Source: Streptomyces thermodiastaticus (GTDB lineage: Bacteria; Actinomycetota; Actinomycetes; Streptomycetales; Streptomycetaceae). Taken from it: 64,000 nucleotides of DNA. Where the stretch lies: the NCBI RefSeq assembly GCF_014656135.1, contig NZ_BNBV01000015.1, positions 1 to 64,000 of the forward strand, in the 5' to 3' direction. Position numbers and translations under genes: made by a program. This document shows positions 52,787-61,474 of the stretch, one piece after another. Numbering within the stretch: position 1 is the stretch's first letter; each line of letters begins with the position of its first letter. A model generated the notes under the pieces. It was not told the DNA's origin, ran no database searches, and was given only the letters and a program-made list of their open reading frames with translations.

Positions 52787-53328
52787 GTCGTCCGCCCGGG
52801 CGTCCGGGTCGCGCGTTCCGGCCTCCGGGTCGCCCCATCCGGCGTCCGGTCCTTCCGTTCCGGCGTCCGGTTTTTCCGTTCGGGCATCAGCCGGGAGCCG
52901 GTCAGGCGGGCGCCGAAGACGTCGTCCGGGTTGGACAGCACGCACGACTCCAGGGACAGGCAGCCGCAGCCGATGCAGTCGGTGAGGTGGTCGCGCAGCC
53001 GGTTGAGCTGGGCGATGCGCTGGTCCAGCTCGGCGCGCCAGGCCTCGGAGAGCCGGGCCCAGTCCTCCCGGGTCGGGGTGCGCTCCTCGGGCAGTTCGGC
53101 CAGTGCCTCACGGATCGTGGCCAGCGGTATGCCCACGCGCTGCGCGGCGCGGATGAAGGCGACCCGGCGCAGCGTGTCACGGCTGTAGCGGCGCTGGTTG
53201 CCCGGGGTGCGGCGGCTGGTTATCAGCCCTTTGGCCTCGTAGAAGTGCAGCGCGGAGACGGCGGCGCCGCTGCGCGCGGACACCTGGCCGACGGTCAGCT
53301 CGTGGATCGTCTCGGGAATCTGGGGCAC
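52765..53328 (-). CDS. soxR: SoxR, redox-sensing MerR-family regulator
   Basis: Homodimeric [2Fe-2S] regulator that responds to redox-cycling compounds; in Streptomyces it controls a small regulon tied to actinorhodin-like pigments. 187 residues. MerR DNA-binding domain in about 8-80 ([20 protein letters not shown]), dimer helix, then the cluster motif [12 protein letters not shown] near residue 117-128 (C-x2-C-x-C-x5-C). The C-terminal 40 residues are an unusual Arg/Thr/Pro tail made of heptad repeats. GTG 53328 gives the remembered SoxR N-terminus; the ribosome site is weak. Confidence 0.93.
   Translation of the reverse strand: MPQIPETIHELTVGQVSARSGAAVSALHFYEAKGLITSRRTPGNQRRYSRDTLRRVAFIRAAQRVGIPLATIREALAELPEERTPTREDWARLSEAWRAELDQRIAQLNRLRDHLTDCIGCGCLSLESCVLSNPDDVFGARLTGSRLMPERKNRTPERKDRTPDGATRRPERATRTPGRTTAREPSA
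52799..52882. repeat. Four 21-bp tandem repeats in the soxR C-terminus
   Basis: Units at 52799-52819, 52820-52840, 52841-52861 and 52862-52882, most starting GGCGTCCGG. On the coding strand they give heptads [21 protein letters not shown] and PERATRT. Confidence 0.88.
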
Positions 53329-53365
53329 CCCGCAGAGCCTACCCACGCCCGCCGCGCCGGGTCCG

Positions 53366-53408
53366 TTGACATCGTCTCCCCGCCCGACCATGCTAAGCAG
53401 TTGCTTAG
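53366..53408 (+). promoter_or_regulatory. maoC-like gene promoter with palindromic operator
   Basis: TTGACA (53366-53371), 17 bases, CATGCT (53389-53394) form a good promoter. The perfect palindrome CTAAGCA-GT-TGCTTAG (53393-53408) overlaps the -10 box and start site, as expected for a TetR repressor. A related half site GCTTAGAGAC lies upstream of the nearby TetR gene (near 54595). Confidence 0.7.
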
Positions 53409-53432
53409 ACACGCGAGCGAAGGGCCGGTCAC

Positions 53433-53894
53433 ATGGCAGAGCCGAGGATCTTCACGTCCGCCGACGAGCTGAAGGCGGCGGTGGGCGAGCAGCTGGGGTA
53501 CACGGACTGGCTGGAGATCGACCAGAAGCGGATCGACCTGTTCGCGGAGGCGACCGGCGACCACCAGTGGATCCACGTGGATCCCGAGAAGGCCGCGGCG
53601 GGCCCGTTCGGCACCACCATCGCCCACGGCTACCTCACCCTGTCGCTGCTCCCGCTGTTCGGGCCGCAGCTGATCCAGGTCGAGGGCGTGACGATGGGGG
53701 TCAACTACGGCACCAACAAGGTGCGCTTCCCCTCCCCCGTGCCGGTCGGCTCCCGGCTGCGCGCCACCGCCACCATCACCAAGGCCGAGGAGGTGCCCGG
53801 CGGGGTGCAGGTGACGGTCGCCTTCACCGTGGAGCGGGAGGGCGGCGACAAGCCGGTGTGCGTGGCGGAGTCGGTGTCGCGCTACTACCTCTGA
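53433..53894 (+). CDS. MaoC-family hot-dog dehydratase
   Basis: 153-residue single hot-dog-fold enoyl-CoA hydratase-like protein. The hydratase motif is [19 protein letters not shown] with the catalytic Asp and His, followed by [15 protein letters not shown]. Such enzymes hydrate enoyl-CoA or enoyl-thioesters. ATG 53433 follows AAGGG. Converges with a TetR gene 11 bases past its stop. The operator in its promoter suggests regulation by that TetR. Confidence 0.9.
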   Translation: MAEPRIFTSADELKAAVGEQLGYTDWLEIDQKRIDLFAEATGDHQWIHVDPEKAAAGPFGTTIAHGYLTLSLLPLFGPQLIQVEGVTMGVNYGTNKVRFPSPVPVGSRLRATATITKAEEVPGGVQVTVAFTVEREGGDKPVCVAESVSRYYL

Positions 53895-53905
53895 CGGGCG
53901 CGCGG

Positions 53906-54535
53906 CTACTTCTCGGCGGCGCCCACCATCCGCAGCACGAGGTCGGCGTAGAGCGCGCCGACCTCGTCGGGCGTGCGGGGGCCGTTCACGTTGAACCAGC
54001 GGGCCACGTCGATGCACAACGACAGCACGGCGAGCGTCGTGCCCTGCACGTCGAGCACATCGAACTCGCCCGAGCGCACACCGTCCTCGATGATGCCGCG
54101 GACCTCGGCGTCGCACTGGCGGCGCAGCGCGACGATCTCGGAGCGGGCCTCGGGGCCGAGGGCGTCGAGTTCGTACTGCACGATCCGCGCCGTGGTGCGC
54201 CGCCCGGCGTGCCAGCGGACGAAGGAGCGGACGGCCTCCGCCAGCCGCTCGGCCGCGCTCCCCTCGCTCCGGGCCGCCGTGCGCAGGATGGCGACGGCCT
54301 TCTCGTGCCCGAGCCGGCTGATGCGGTGGAGCAGCTCTTCCTTGGTCTTGTAGTGGATGTAGAGCGCGGCCGGGCTCATGCCGGCGCGGCTCGCGATGTC
54401 GCGGGTGGTCGTGGCGTGGTAGCCGCGTTCGGCGAAGGCCTCCACGGCGGCGACCAGCAGCCGGCGCGCCGCGTCCGGGGTGACCTCGGCCCACGGTTCC
54501 GCGTCGCCGCCGATCGTCTCCTCCGCCGTACTCAT
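53906..54535 (-). CDS. TetR-family regulator (probable maoC repressor)
   Basis: 209-residue TetR protein. Helix-turn-helix in about 20-65 (LLVAAVEAFAERGYHATTTR, then GMSPAALYIHYKTKEELL). The C-terminal part is of the TetR_C type seen in acyl-CoA gene regulators. ATG 54535 follows a GAGAG stretch. It converges with the MaoC gene, whose promoter carries a CTAAGCA/TGCTTAG palindrome; a matching half site upstream of this gene hints at autoregulation. Confidence 0.9.
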   Translation of the reverse strand: MSTAEETIGGDAEPWAEVTPDAARRLLVAAVEAFAERGYHATTTRDIASRAGMSPAALYIHYKTKEELLHRISRLGHEKAVAILRTAARSEGSAAERLAEAVRSFVRWHAGRRTTARIVQYELDALGPEARSEIVALRRQCDAEVRGIIEDGVRSGEFDVLDVQGTTLAVLSLCIDVARWFNVNGPRTPDEVGALYADLVLRMVGAAEK

Positions 54536-54671
54536 CGCTCTCACTCGCCCCTTCCGGTGACAGGAGCACCACCATACCGCTGCCGGTGAGCGGGCGCTTA
54601 GAGACGGGGCGCCGGCCGCCCGCCGTCCGGGGCGGGCAGGGCCGGCACCGGCGGGCGCGGGGCACGAGGGG

Positions 54672-54959
54672 TCACAGCTTCTCGAAGGGGTCGTGTTCCG
54701 CGAGCAGCTTCTCCAGACGGGCCTGGTCGACACGGTTGACGATCTGTCCCGCCTCCTGGCGGTCCCGGATCACCTTGGCGAGGGTGAAGGCCGAGGTGAC
54801 CAGGTACAGCACCGCGATGCCGAGGAAGGCCCGCACCCAGGCGTCGGCGTCCAGGCGGGCGATGCCGATGGCGGTCGCGGCCAGGGCGACGGCGAAGGAG
54901 GCGACGGCCTGACCGTAGAAAGCGGCCGTGCTCTGCTGCTTGACCGGTGTGTCGTTCAT
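54672..54959 (-). CDS. YiaA/YiaB-type two-helix membrane protein
   Basis: 95-residue inner-membrane protein with the YiaAB two-helix domain: AFYGQAVASFAVALAATAIG and AFLGIAVLYLVTSAFTLAKV, joined by a short loop, then a basic cytoplasmic tail ending DPFEKL. Function unknown. Ribosome site weak. Stand-alone gene between the TetR and acyl-CoA dehydrogenase genes. Confidence 0.85.
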   Translation of the reverse strand: MNDTPVKQQSTAAFYGQAVASFAVALAATAIGIARLDADAWVRAFLGIAVLYLVTSAFTLAKVIRDRQEAGQIVNRVDQARLEKLLAEHDPFEKL

Positions 54960-55068
54960 GCACCGAGCATCCGCGCCCCGGGCCGCCGCCGCATCCGCCG
55001 GGATGCTCAGGTGAGGTACTCATGCGCGGAGCACGCCACCGGCGGACGCCGGCCGCGCCCGGGGCGGA

Positions 55069-56223
55069 TCAGAACGCGGAGACCCCCGTGAGCGCCCGGC
55101 CGATGACCAGCTTCTGGATCTGGCTGGTGCCCTCGTAGAGGGTCATCACGCGGGCGTCGCGCAGCAGCTTGCCCGCCGGGTACTCGTCGATGTAGCCGTA
55201 GCCGCCGTGGACCTGCAGGGCGTTGTGGGCGGCGCGCACGGCGGCCTCGGAGGCGAACAGCTTGGCCTTGGAGGACTCCACGGCGAAGGGCTGCCCGCGG
55301 TCGACGAGGTCGGCGACCCGCCAGGTCAGCAGGCGGGCGGCGTCCACGTCCACGGCGATGTCGCTGATCAGCTCCTGGACCAGCTGGTGGTGGGCGATGC
55401 TCTTGCCGAACTGCTCACGCTCCCCCGCGTACCTGACGGCCGCGTCCAGCGCGGCCTGGGCTATGCCCACGCAGCCGGCGGCCACCGACATCCGCCCCTT
55501 GGCGAGGGCGGACATGGCCACCGAGAAGCCCTTGCCCTCGGGGCCGAGCATCGCGGAGGCGGGCACGCGCACGTCCTCGAGAACCAGCTCGGCGGTCGCC
55601 TGGCCGCGCAGGCCCAGCTTGCCGTGGATGGTGCGGCGGCTCAGGCCGGGGGTGTCGGCGGGGACGAGGAAGGCGGAGATGCCCTTGTGGCCGGGGGCGT
55701 CGGTGGAGCGGGCGAAGAGCAGCACCACGTCGGCCCAGGTGCCGTTGGTGATGAACATCTTGGTGCCGTTGACGACGTAGTCGTCGCCGTCGCGCACCGC
55801 CCGGGTGGTCAGGTGGGCGGCGTCGGAGCCGGTGCCGGGCTCGGTGAGCCCGAAGCAGCCGACGTACTGCCCGCTGGTCAGGCCCGGCAGCCAGGCGCGC
55901 TTCTGCTCCTCGCTGCCCCAGGCGGCGATCGTCTTGGCGACCAGGCCGAGGGAGACGGAGACGATGCCGCGCACGGCGGAGTCGCCGCGGCCCAGTTCCT
56001 CGGTGACCAGGCAGTACGCGAGGTGGTCGCCGCCCGAGCCGCCGTACTGCTCGTCGATGGTCAGCCCCAGGAAACCGACCTCGCCGAGCTTCTTGACGAT
56101 GCCGCGGTCGACCTCCTCGGCGCGGTCCCAGGCGGCCGCGTGCGGGGTGATCTCACGCTCGACGAAGTCCCGGGCCAGCTGCCGGACCGCCTCCTGCTCC
56201 TCGCTCAGCTCCAGGTTCACCAC
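55069..56223 (-). CDS. Acyl-CoA dehydrogenase
   Basis: FAD enzyme of 384 residues, of the short/medium-chain branch. Begins NLELSEEQEAVRQLARDFVE. FAD motifs CFGLTEPGTGSDAA and VVNGTKMFITNGTWAD; the catalytic Glu sits in the C-terminal segment DARVMTLYEGTSQIQ; HGGYGYIDEYPAG is the family signature. Start GTG 56223 (or the next GTG). It diverges from a TetR across an AT-rich 86-bp gap holding an operator candidate shared with the aldehyde dehydrogenase promoter. Substrate unknown. Confidence 0.93.
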   Translation of the reverse strand: MVNLELSEEQEAVRQLARDFVEREITPHAAAWDRAEEVDRGIVKKLGEVGFLGLTIDEQYGGSGGDHLAYCLVTEELGRGDSAVRGIVSVSLGLVAKTIAAWGSEEQKRAWLPGLTSGQYVGCFGLTEPGTGSDAAHLTTRAVRDGDDYVVNGTKMFITNGTWADVVLLFARSTDAPGHKGISAFLVPADTPGLSRRTIHGKLGLRGQATAELVLEDVRVPASAMLGPEGKGFSVAMSALAKGRMSVAAGCVGIAQAALDAAVRYAGEREQFGKSIAHHQLVQELISDIAVDVDAARLLTWRVADLVDRGQPFAVESSKAKLFASEAAVRAAHNALQVHGGYGYIDEYPAGKLLRDARVMTLYEGTSQIQKLVIGRALTGVSAF

Positions 56224-56262
56224 GCGTCACCCCACCGATGCCAGATCTTGAAAGTCACAGAT

Positions 56263-56282
56263 TTTAATTATCACTGCTAGTT
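56263..56282. promoter_or_regulatory. TetR operator candidate in the dehydrogenase/TetR gap
   Basis: Reverse complement AACTAGCAGTGATAATTAAA matches the site before the aldehyde dehydrogenase gene (59573-59592) at 14 of 20 positions, sharing ACTAGC and GATA. Confidence 0.5.
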
Positions 56283-56309
56283 TTTGTGCGCAGCCCTACT
56301 ATGTGCGCC

Positions 56310-56957
56310 ATGGCCCGACCGCGCAAGCCCCTGCTCAGCACCGACCGCATCGTCCAGGCGGCGCGGGATCTCGTGGACGCGGAGGGCCTCGCGGCCGTCT
56401 CCACCCGGCGTCTCGCCGCCGAACTGGGGGTGAGCGGGCCGTCGCTGTACAACCACTTCCGCACCAAGGACGAGATCCTGGAGGCGGTCGCGGACTCGGT
56501 CAGCGCACAGGTCGACCTGTCGATGTTCGAGGACGGCCGGGACTGGCGGACCGCGCTGCACGACTGGGCCGTCTCCTACCGGGCCGCCCTGCGCGACCAC
56601 CCCAACATCGTCCCGGTGCTCGCCCGCGGCCCCGGACGTCGGCCCGCCGCGCTGCGCCTGGCCGACGCCGTCTACGGCGCGATGGTCGACGCCGGCTGGC
56701 CGCCGGCCCAGGCCACCTCGATCGGCGCGCTGATGCGCTACTTCGTCATGGGCTCCGCGCTCGGCTCCTTCGCCGGCGGCTTCGTGGACGACGCCGGCGC
56801 CTACGACCCGGCCGACTATCCGCACCTCGGCCAGGCGCATCTGCTGGCCGAGCAGCAGGAGAAGATCGACGAGCGGGCGTTCGAGACCGGGCTGAGGGCG
56901 CTGCTGGACGGACTGGAGCAGCAGTACCGGCAGATCGTGCGGCCCGCCTCGGGCTGA
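56310..56957 (+). CDS. TetR-family regulator
   Basis: 215-residue TetR protein beginning MARPRKPLLSTDRIVQAARD. The helix-turn-helix includes STRRLAAELGVSGPSLYNHF. The C-terminal region resembles TetR_C_11/AcrR-type domains (LMRYFVMGSALGSFAGG). TACTAT lies 7 bases before the ATG, so the transcript is probably leaderless. It diverges from an acyl-CoA dehydrogenase and converges with the alcohol/aldehyde dehydrogenase pair. Two similar operator-like palindromes (56263 and 59572) point to control of both transcription units. Confidence 0.92.
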   Translation: MARPRKPLLSTDRIVQAARDLVDAEGLAAVSTRRLAAELGVSGPSLYNHFRTKDEILEAVADSVSAQVDLSMFEDGRDWRTALHDWAVSYRAALRDHPNIVPVLARGPGRRPAALRLADAVYGAMVDAGWPPAQATSIGALMRYFVMGSALGSFAGGFVDDAGAYDPADYPHLGQAHLLAEQQEKIDERAFETGLRALLDGLEQQYRQIVRPASG

Positions 56958-56998
56958 GGCGCCCCGGCGGGCCGTGCCCCGTCGTGGAACACCCGGTC

Positions 56999-58081
56999 TC
57001 AGAACACCACCAGGGACCGGCCGCCCTTGCCGGCCGTCATGTTCTCGAAGGCGGCCGGGATGCCGTCCAGGCCGATGCGTTCGGTGACCAGCACGCCCAG
57101 GTCCAGGCGGCCCGCGCGGACGTGCTCGGCGAGCACGGGCAGGTCCCGGGCCGGGTCGCAGTTGCCGTAGACGCAGCCGCTGAGGGTGCGGCCCCAGTGG
57201 AAGATCTCCAGGGCGTTGAAGGTGACCTGCTCGTCCTTGCCGCCGATGCCGACCACCGTGGTGCGGCCGCCGCGGCGGGTGGACTCCCAGGCGGCGCGGA
57301 TGGAGACCGCGCGGCCCACGCACTCCACGGCGGCATCGACGCCCTGCCCGCCGGTCACGGCGCGGATCTGGCGCGGGGTGGTCGCGGAGGCCACCACGTA
57401 GTCGGTGGCGCCCGCGGCGCGCGCCAGCTCCTCCTTGGCCGGGGAGACGTCGACGGCGACGATCTGCGCGGCGCCCGCGATCCGGGCGGCCTGCATCGTG
57501 GCCAGGCCCACCCCGCCGGCGCCGAACACGGCGACCGTCTCCCCCGGCCTCACGGCCGCGGCGTGGTGGACGGCGCCGTAGCCGGTGAGGACGGCGCAGC
57601 CGAGCAGGGCGGCGTCGGTGAGCGGGACGCCCTCCGGCAGCGGCAGCACGCAGGAGGCGGCGACGACGGTCTCCTCCGCGAAGGCGGCGACGTTCAGCCC
57701 CGGGTGCACCTCGGTGCCCGCGACGGTGCGGGCGTGGATGCCGGCGGCGCCGCTGAGCGCGTCGGCGCACAGCCACACCTCGCCGCGCGCGCAGGCGGGG
57801 CAGCTGCCGCAGGAGGGAGCCCAGTTGAGCACGACGGCGTCGCCCGGTGCGACATGGGTGACGCCCTCGCCGGTGGCGACCACGGTGCCGGCACCCTCGT
57901 GGCCGAGGACGGCCGGGACCGGCACGCGCATCGTGCCGTTGCTCAGCGACAGGTCGGAATGGCAGACACCGGCGGCGGCGAGACGGACGCGGACCTGGCC
58001 GGGTCCGGGAGCGGGCAGCTCGATCTCGGTGATCTCCAAGGGCGAGCCGACGGCGGGCAGGACGGCGGCACGGACGGCCAT
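56999..58081 (-). CDS. Zinc-dependent alcohol dehydrogenase
   Basis: MDR-superfamily alcohol dehydrogenase of 360 residues, close to class III/aryl-alcohol types. Catalytic zinc region CHSDLSLSNG and GHEGAGTVV; the structural zinc cysteines lie in CGSCPACARGEVWLC; NAD motif VAVFGAGGVGLATMQAARIAG with the following acidic residue (VDVS) for NAD. ATG 58081 follows GAAGGAG. It starts 14 bases after the aldehyde dehydrogenase stop, so the two oxidise an alcohol to a carboxylic acid in sequence. Substrate unknown. Confidence 0.92.
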   Translation of the reverse strand: MAVRAAVLPAVGSPLEITEIELPAPGPGQVRVRLAAAGVCHSDLSLSNGTMRVPVPAVLGHEGAGTVVATGEGVTHVAPGDAVVLNWAPSCGSCPACARGEVWLCADALSGAAGIHARTVAGTEVHPGLNVAAFAEETVVAASCVLPLPEGVPLTDAALLGCAVLTGYGAVHHAAAVRPGETVAVFGAGGVGLATMQAARIAGAAQIVAVDVSPAKEELARAAGATDYVVASATTPRQIRAVTGGQGVDAAVECVGRAVSIRAAWESTRRGGRTTVVGIGGKDEQVTFNALEIFHWGRTLSGCVYGNCDPARDLPVLAEHVRAGRLDLGVLVTERIGLDGIPAAFENMTAGKGGRSLVVF

Positions 58082-58094
58082 GGCGCGGGCTCCT

Positions 58095-59483
58095 TCAGAA
58101 CTGGAGGGACTTGGTCTGCAGGTACTCGGCCAGTCCGTGCCGGCCGAGTTCACGGCCGACGCCGGACTGCTTGTACCCGCCGAAGGGTGCGAGCGGGTTG
58201 AACCGGCCGCCGTTGATGTCGACCTGGCCGGTGTCCATGCGGCGGGCGAAGGCGACCGCCTCCGCCTCGTCGCCCGCCCAGACGGCGCCGGCCAGGCCGT
58301 AGACGGTGCCGTTGGCGATGCGCAGGGCGTCCTCCTCGTCCTCGTAGCGCAGCACGCACAGCACCGGACCGAAGATCTCCTCCTGGGCGATCGTCATCTC
58401 TGGGGTGACGTCGGCGAAGACGGTGGGGCGGACGAAGTAGCCGCGCTCGCGCGGGGCGTCGGGGCCGCCGGCGACCAGGCGGGCGCCCTCGGCGATGCCC
58501 TTCTCGATGTAGCCGCGCACCCGGGCCTGCTGCCGTGCGCTGACGACCGGTCCGATGCGGTCGCCGTACTTGCCGGCGGCGGCCGCGGCGATCTGGACGG
58601 CCTCGTCGTACTGGTCGCGGTGGACCAGCATCCGGGTCCAGGCGCTGCAGGTCTGGCCGGAGTTGGACATGACGTTGGCGACGCCGACGTTCACCGCCCG
58701 GGCCAGGTCGGCGCTGGGCAGGATGACGTTGGCGGACTTGCCGCCCAGTTCGAGGGCGACCCGTTTGACGGCCGCGCCGGCGAGGGCGCCGATCCGCTTG
58801 CCGACCGCGGTGGAGCCGGTGAAGGAGATCATGTCGGTGCCCGGGTGCTCGGCGAGGGCCTGCCCGGCGACCGGGCCGAGCCCGGTGACGAGGTTGAACA
58901 CGCCGGCCGGGATCCCGGCCTCGTGCACGGCCTCGGCGAACAGCCGGGCGGTGAGCGGGGTGTCCTCGGCCGGCTTGACGACGACGGTGCAGCCGGCGGC
59001 CAGCGCGGGGGCGACCTTGGCGACGATCTGGTGCAGGGGGTAGTTCCAGGGGGTGATCGCGCCGACCACGCCGACGGGTTCGTGGTGGATCGTGGAGTTG
59101 CCCGCCTTCTCCTCGAAGGCGTACGTGGTGGCCAGGTCGGCGTAGGAGGCGGCGACCGCGATCGGCACGGAGGCGTGCACCGCCTTAGAGAGGGCGAGCG
59201 GCGACCCGAGTTCCGCGGTCACCGTCTCGGCGATCTCGTCCTTGCGGGCTTCGAGGACGTCCCGCAGGGCGGCCAGGCGGGCGGCGCGCTCGGCGGGCGG
59301 GGTCGCCGCCCAGACGGGGAAGGCGGCGCGGGCGGCGCGCACCGCCGCGTCGACGTCCTCGGCGGTGCCGGCCGGCACGGTCGCGACGATCTGTTCGTCG
59401 ACCGGGTTCACCACCTCGATGACCTCGTCACCCGCGGCGGGGCGCCAGGCGCCGCCGATGTACATGCCGTCGTGTGCCTTCAT
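58095..59483 (-). CDS. Aldehyde dehydrogenase
   Basis: NAD(P)-dependent aldehyde dehydrogenase, 462 residues. Asn/Lys region [15 protein letters not shown] and [12 protein letters not shown]; catalytic Glu in [10 protein letters not shown]; catalytic Cys in [12 protein letters not shown]; ending near [17 protein letters not shown] 59483 follows GGAGGAG. First gene of the operon with the alcohol dehydrogenase. An inverted repeat at 59572-59590 marks the promoter region. Confidence 0.94.
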   Translation of the reverse strand: MKAHDGMYIGGAWRPAAGDEVIEVVNPVDEQIVATVPAGTAEDVDAAVRAARAAFPVWAATPPAERAARLAALRDVLEARKDEIAETVTAELGSPLALSKAVHASVPIAVAASYADLATTYAFEEKAGNSTIHHEPVGVVGAITPWNYPLHQIVAKVAPALAAGCTVVVKPAEDTPLTARLFAEAVHEAGIPAGVFNLVTGLGPVAGQALAEHPGTDMISFTGSTAVGKRIGALAGAAVKRVALELGGKSANVILPSADLARAVNVGVANVMSNSGQTCSAWTRMLVHRDQYDEAVQIAAAAAGKYGDRIGPVVSARQQARVRGYIEKGIAEGARLVAGGPDAPRERGYFVRPTVFADVTPEMTIAQEEIFGPVLCVLRYEDEEDALRIANGTVYGLAGAVWAGDEAEAVAFARRMDTGQVDINGGRFNPLAPFGGYKQSGVGRELGRHGLAEYLQTKSLQF

Positions 59484-59571
59484 GGTGCTCCTCCGGGGCG
59501 GGGTGCCTCGTCGGACCGTCCGCCGCGCATGGCGGGCGGCCGTCCGCGTCACGGCCTGTCGGTGAAGCCAC

Positions 59572-59590
59572 AAACTAGCGTCGATAGTTT
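59572..59590. promoter_or_regulatory. TetR operator candidate upstream of the aldehyde dehydrogenase
   Basis: Inverted repeat AAACTA (59572-59577), seven bases, TAGTTT (59585-59590). It resembles the site in the TetR promoter at 56263-56282 and sits about 90 bases before the aldehyde dehydrogenase start. Confidence 0.55.
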
Positions 59591-59658
59591 TATGGCGCCA
59601 GAGGCTCCGCGCGCACCCCGGGGTTTCACACCTGGCGGCGCCGGCCGGGAGACGTCGT

Positions 59659-60369
59659 TCACTTCGTCGACGTCAGGTGGGAGAAGACGACGATGTTGCT
59701 GGAGTAGCCGGTGCGGCGGGTGTAGAGGCCGCCGCAGGTGATCAGATGCAGCTCGGGGCGGCGGGCCTGGCCGTACACCTCCTTGTCCGGGAAGCGGGTC
59801 TTGTCGAACACCCGCACCCGGTCCACGGTGTAGACGGCGGTGCGGCCGTCCGCGCGCCGCACCTCGATGTGGCGGCCCGGCTTCACCTGGCCCAGCGCGG
59901 CGAACACGGCGGCCCCGGTGGTGGTGTCGCGGTGCCCGACGGCGATGGCGGTGCCCGCCTCCCCCGGTGAGGGCCCCCTGTCGTACCAGCCGACCACCTT
60001 GGGCCGGTCCACCGGCGGGGTCTGCAGCTGCCGGTTCTCGTCCAGGCCGACGGCGACGACGGGTGCGTCGATCCCGAGGGAGGGGATGCGCAGATGCGTC
60101 GCCCGGGAGCGGGGCAGCGGCTCGGGCGGGGGCGCGGACGGAACAGGTCCCATCACGCCGCGTGCGGACGGTGCGGACGGCCCGCCGGCGCCGTCCGCAC
60201 CGTCCGCGGCGTGCGCGGTAGCGCCGGCGGCCCGCTCCGGGCCGGTGTGCTGGTGGAACCCCGCGCACCGGACCCCCCACACCACCAGGACGGTCGCGAG
60301 CACGGCCGTCCTGGTCAGACGGTAGGCGCGGGTCCGGTACCAGGGTCTGCGCCGGCGCCTACGCGGCAC
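59659..60369 (-). CDS. Class F sortase
   Basis: Membrane-bound cysteine transpeptidase of the actinobacterial class F sortases, 236 residues. A basic N-terminus ([15 protein letters not shown]) and one membrane helix (about 19-36) are followed by a Pro/Ala-rich spacer and the sortase barrel. Catalytic His in [10 protein letters not shown], Cys in LHLITCGG and Arg in [13 protein letters not shown] start overlaps the stop of its partner gene by 11 bases, so the two are cotranslated. The partner may be its substrate or scaffold. Confidence 0.88.
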   Translation of the reverse strand: MPRRRRRRPWYRTRAYRLTRTAVLATVLVVWGVRCAGFHQHTGPERAAGATAHAADGADGAGGPSAPSARGVMGPVPSAPPPEPLPRSRATHLRIPSLGIDAPVVAVGLDENRQLQTPPVDRPKVVGWYDRGPSPGEAGTAIAVGHRDTTTGAAVFAALGQVKPGRHIEVRRADGRTAVYTVDRVRVFDKTRFPDKEVYGQARRPELHLITCGGLYTRRTGYSSNIVVFSHLTSTK

Positions 60370-61024
60370 GGCGGGGACGCCGGCGGACCAGCCGGAGGTA
60401 GGCGACGGTGCTGGTCACGACCAGGCCCACCGCCCCGGCCGCGGCCACCGGGGAGAAGGCCTGCGCGGTGTCGACGAGGCCGCCGCCGCCCGCGTGCACA
60501 CCGCCCTTGGGCCCGTACGGGCCGCCGTGCTCGCCCGCGCCGCCGTGCTCGCCGTGTCCGTCCTCGGTCGGCCTGTCGGAGCCGCCGTGGTGCCGGCCGT
60601 CCTGGTGGCAGTTGACGCGGAAGATCTTCTCCTTGGGGTTGCTGCCGATCGTCCAGGTCAGCCGGTACTGCCCATCCGCCAGCGTCATCTCGTCGGTGTG
60701 CCCGGCGCCGGAGTTCAGGCCGAGGGCGATGGCGCCGGTGACGGTGGCGCTGCTGGGCAGCGGCGGCTGGGCCTGGATCGTGTAGCCGACGGTGGTCAGC
60801 TCACCGAAGTTCGCCGCCTCCAGATAGAACTTGCAGACGACCGGGTCGTCCTTCGGCACTCCGTAGGGCACACCCACTCGGTGGATCCTGATGTCGCCGG
60901 CGTCTCCCGGGGCGGCCTTGGCCACCGGTGCCGCCAGCCATGTGGCACCCGCCAACGTCAGGGCCGTCAGGGCCGCGGTCGCACCGACACGGGAGCCGAG
61001 GGTGCGTGGGGTCAGGGTGGGCAT
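60359..61024 (-). CDS. Membrane-anchored secreted protein, sortase partner
   Basis: 221 residues, family not recognised. Sec signal peptide (about 1-38, ending VAKAAP). The extracellular domain (about 40-145) has two Cys residues (VVCKFYLEAANFG and FRVNCHQDG) that could pair. A Gly/His-rich linker follows, then a membrane helix (AFSPVAAAGAVGLVVTSTVA) and the basic tail RLVRRRPRR. The layout imitates a cell-wall sorting signal, but I see no LPXTG or related pentapeptide. ATG 61024 follows GGAGGAG. First gene of the operon with the class F sortase. Confidence 0.75.
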   Translation of the reverse strand: MPTLTPRTLGSRVGATAALTALTLAGATWLAAPVAKAAPGDAGDIRIHRVGVPYGVPKDDPVVCKFYLEAANFGELTTVGYTIQAQPPLPSSATVTGAIALGLNSGAGHTDEMTLADGQYRLTWTIGSNPKEKIFRVNCHQDGRHHGGSDRPTEDGHGEHGGAGEHGGPYGPKGGVHAGGGGLVDTAQAFSPVAAAGAVGLVVTSTVAYLRLVRRRPRRAA

Positions 61025-61474
61025 GGCGCGCTCCTCCGAGTCAGACGATTTTCATACAAATCGCTCGTTCACCTGACTCTCTTACACACCCCTCCATCCC
61101 GGTGCGGGACCGACACCCGACGCGCCGTCACCGATCACACGACCGGCCCAGTCACCCACCCCGGCGGCGGACACGCCGTGCCGCGCACGCGGACGGTGCA
61201 CCAGGCAGCCGCGCGGCGCGGCGTACGCCCCGTCCGGCCGCGTCCACCGTCCGGTGGTGCCCGCCCTCCGCCGGGGCGGGACGGGACAGCCGGCGGGACA
61301 CTGCGGGCGGGCAGGGCAGGGCGCGCGGCGTCAGCCCCCGCCCGTCACCGCGCGGCGCGGGAAAGGCGCAGGGGAAGAGGTGCAGGGGGAAGGCGGACAG
61401 GACAGGACAGGGCGGGGCAGAACAGGGCGGACCGGACCGGGGACGTAAGCCCGGCAGGCGGGCGGCATAAGGGG
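61025..61474. other. 450-bp gap upstream of the sortase operon
   Basis: Contains nested inverted repeats next to the sortase partner gene (61038-61079). The rest is GC rich; about 61360-61440 is purine rich with short GGACAGGACAGG-like repeats. No gene seen. Confidence 0.5.
61038..61079. promoter_or_regulatory. Nested inverted repeats before the sortase operon
   Basis: CGATTT (61046-61051)/AAATCG (61058-61063) lies inside GAGTCAG (61038-61044)/CTGACTC (61073-61079). It begins 14 bases upstream of the partner gene's start codon and includes the 5' leader, so it may be an operator or an RNA hairpin. Confidence 0.5.
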
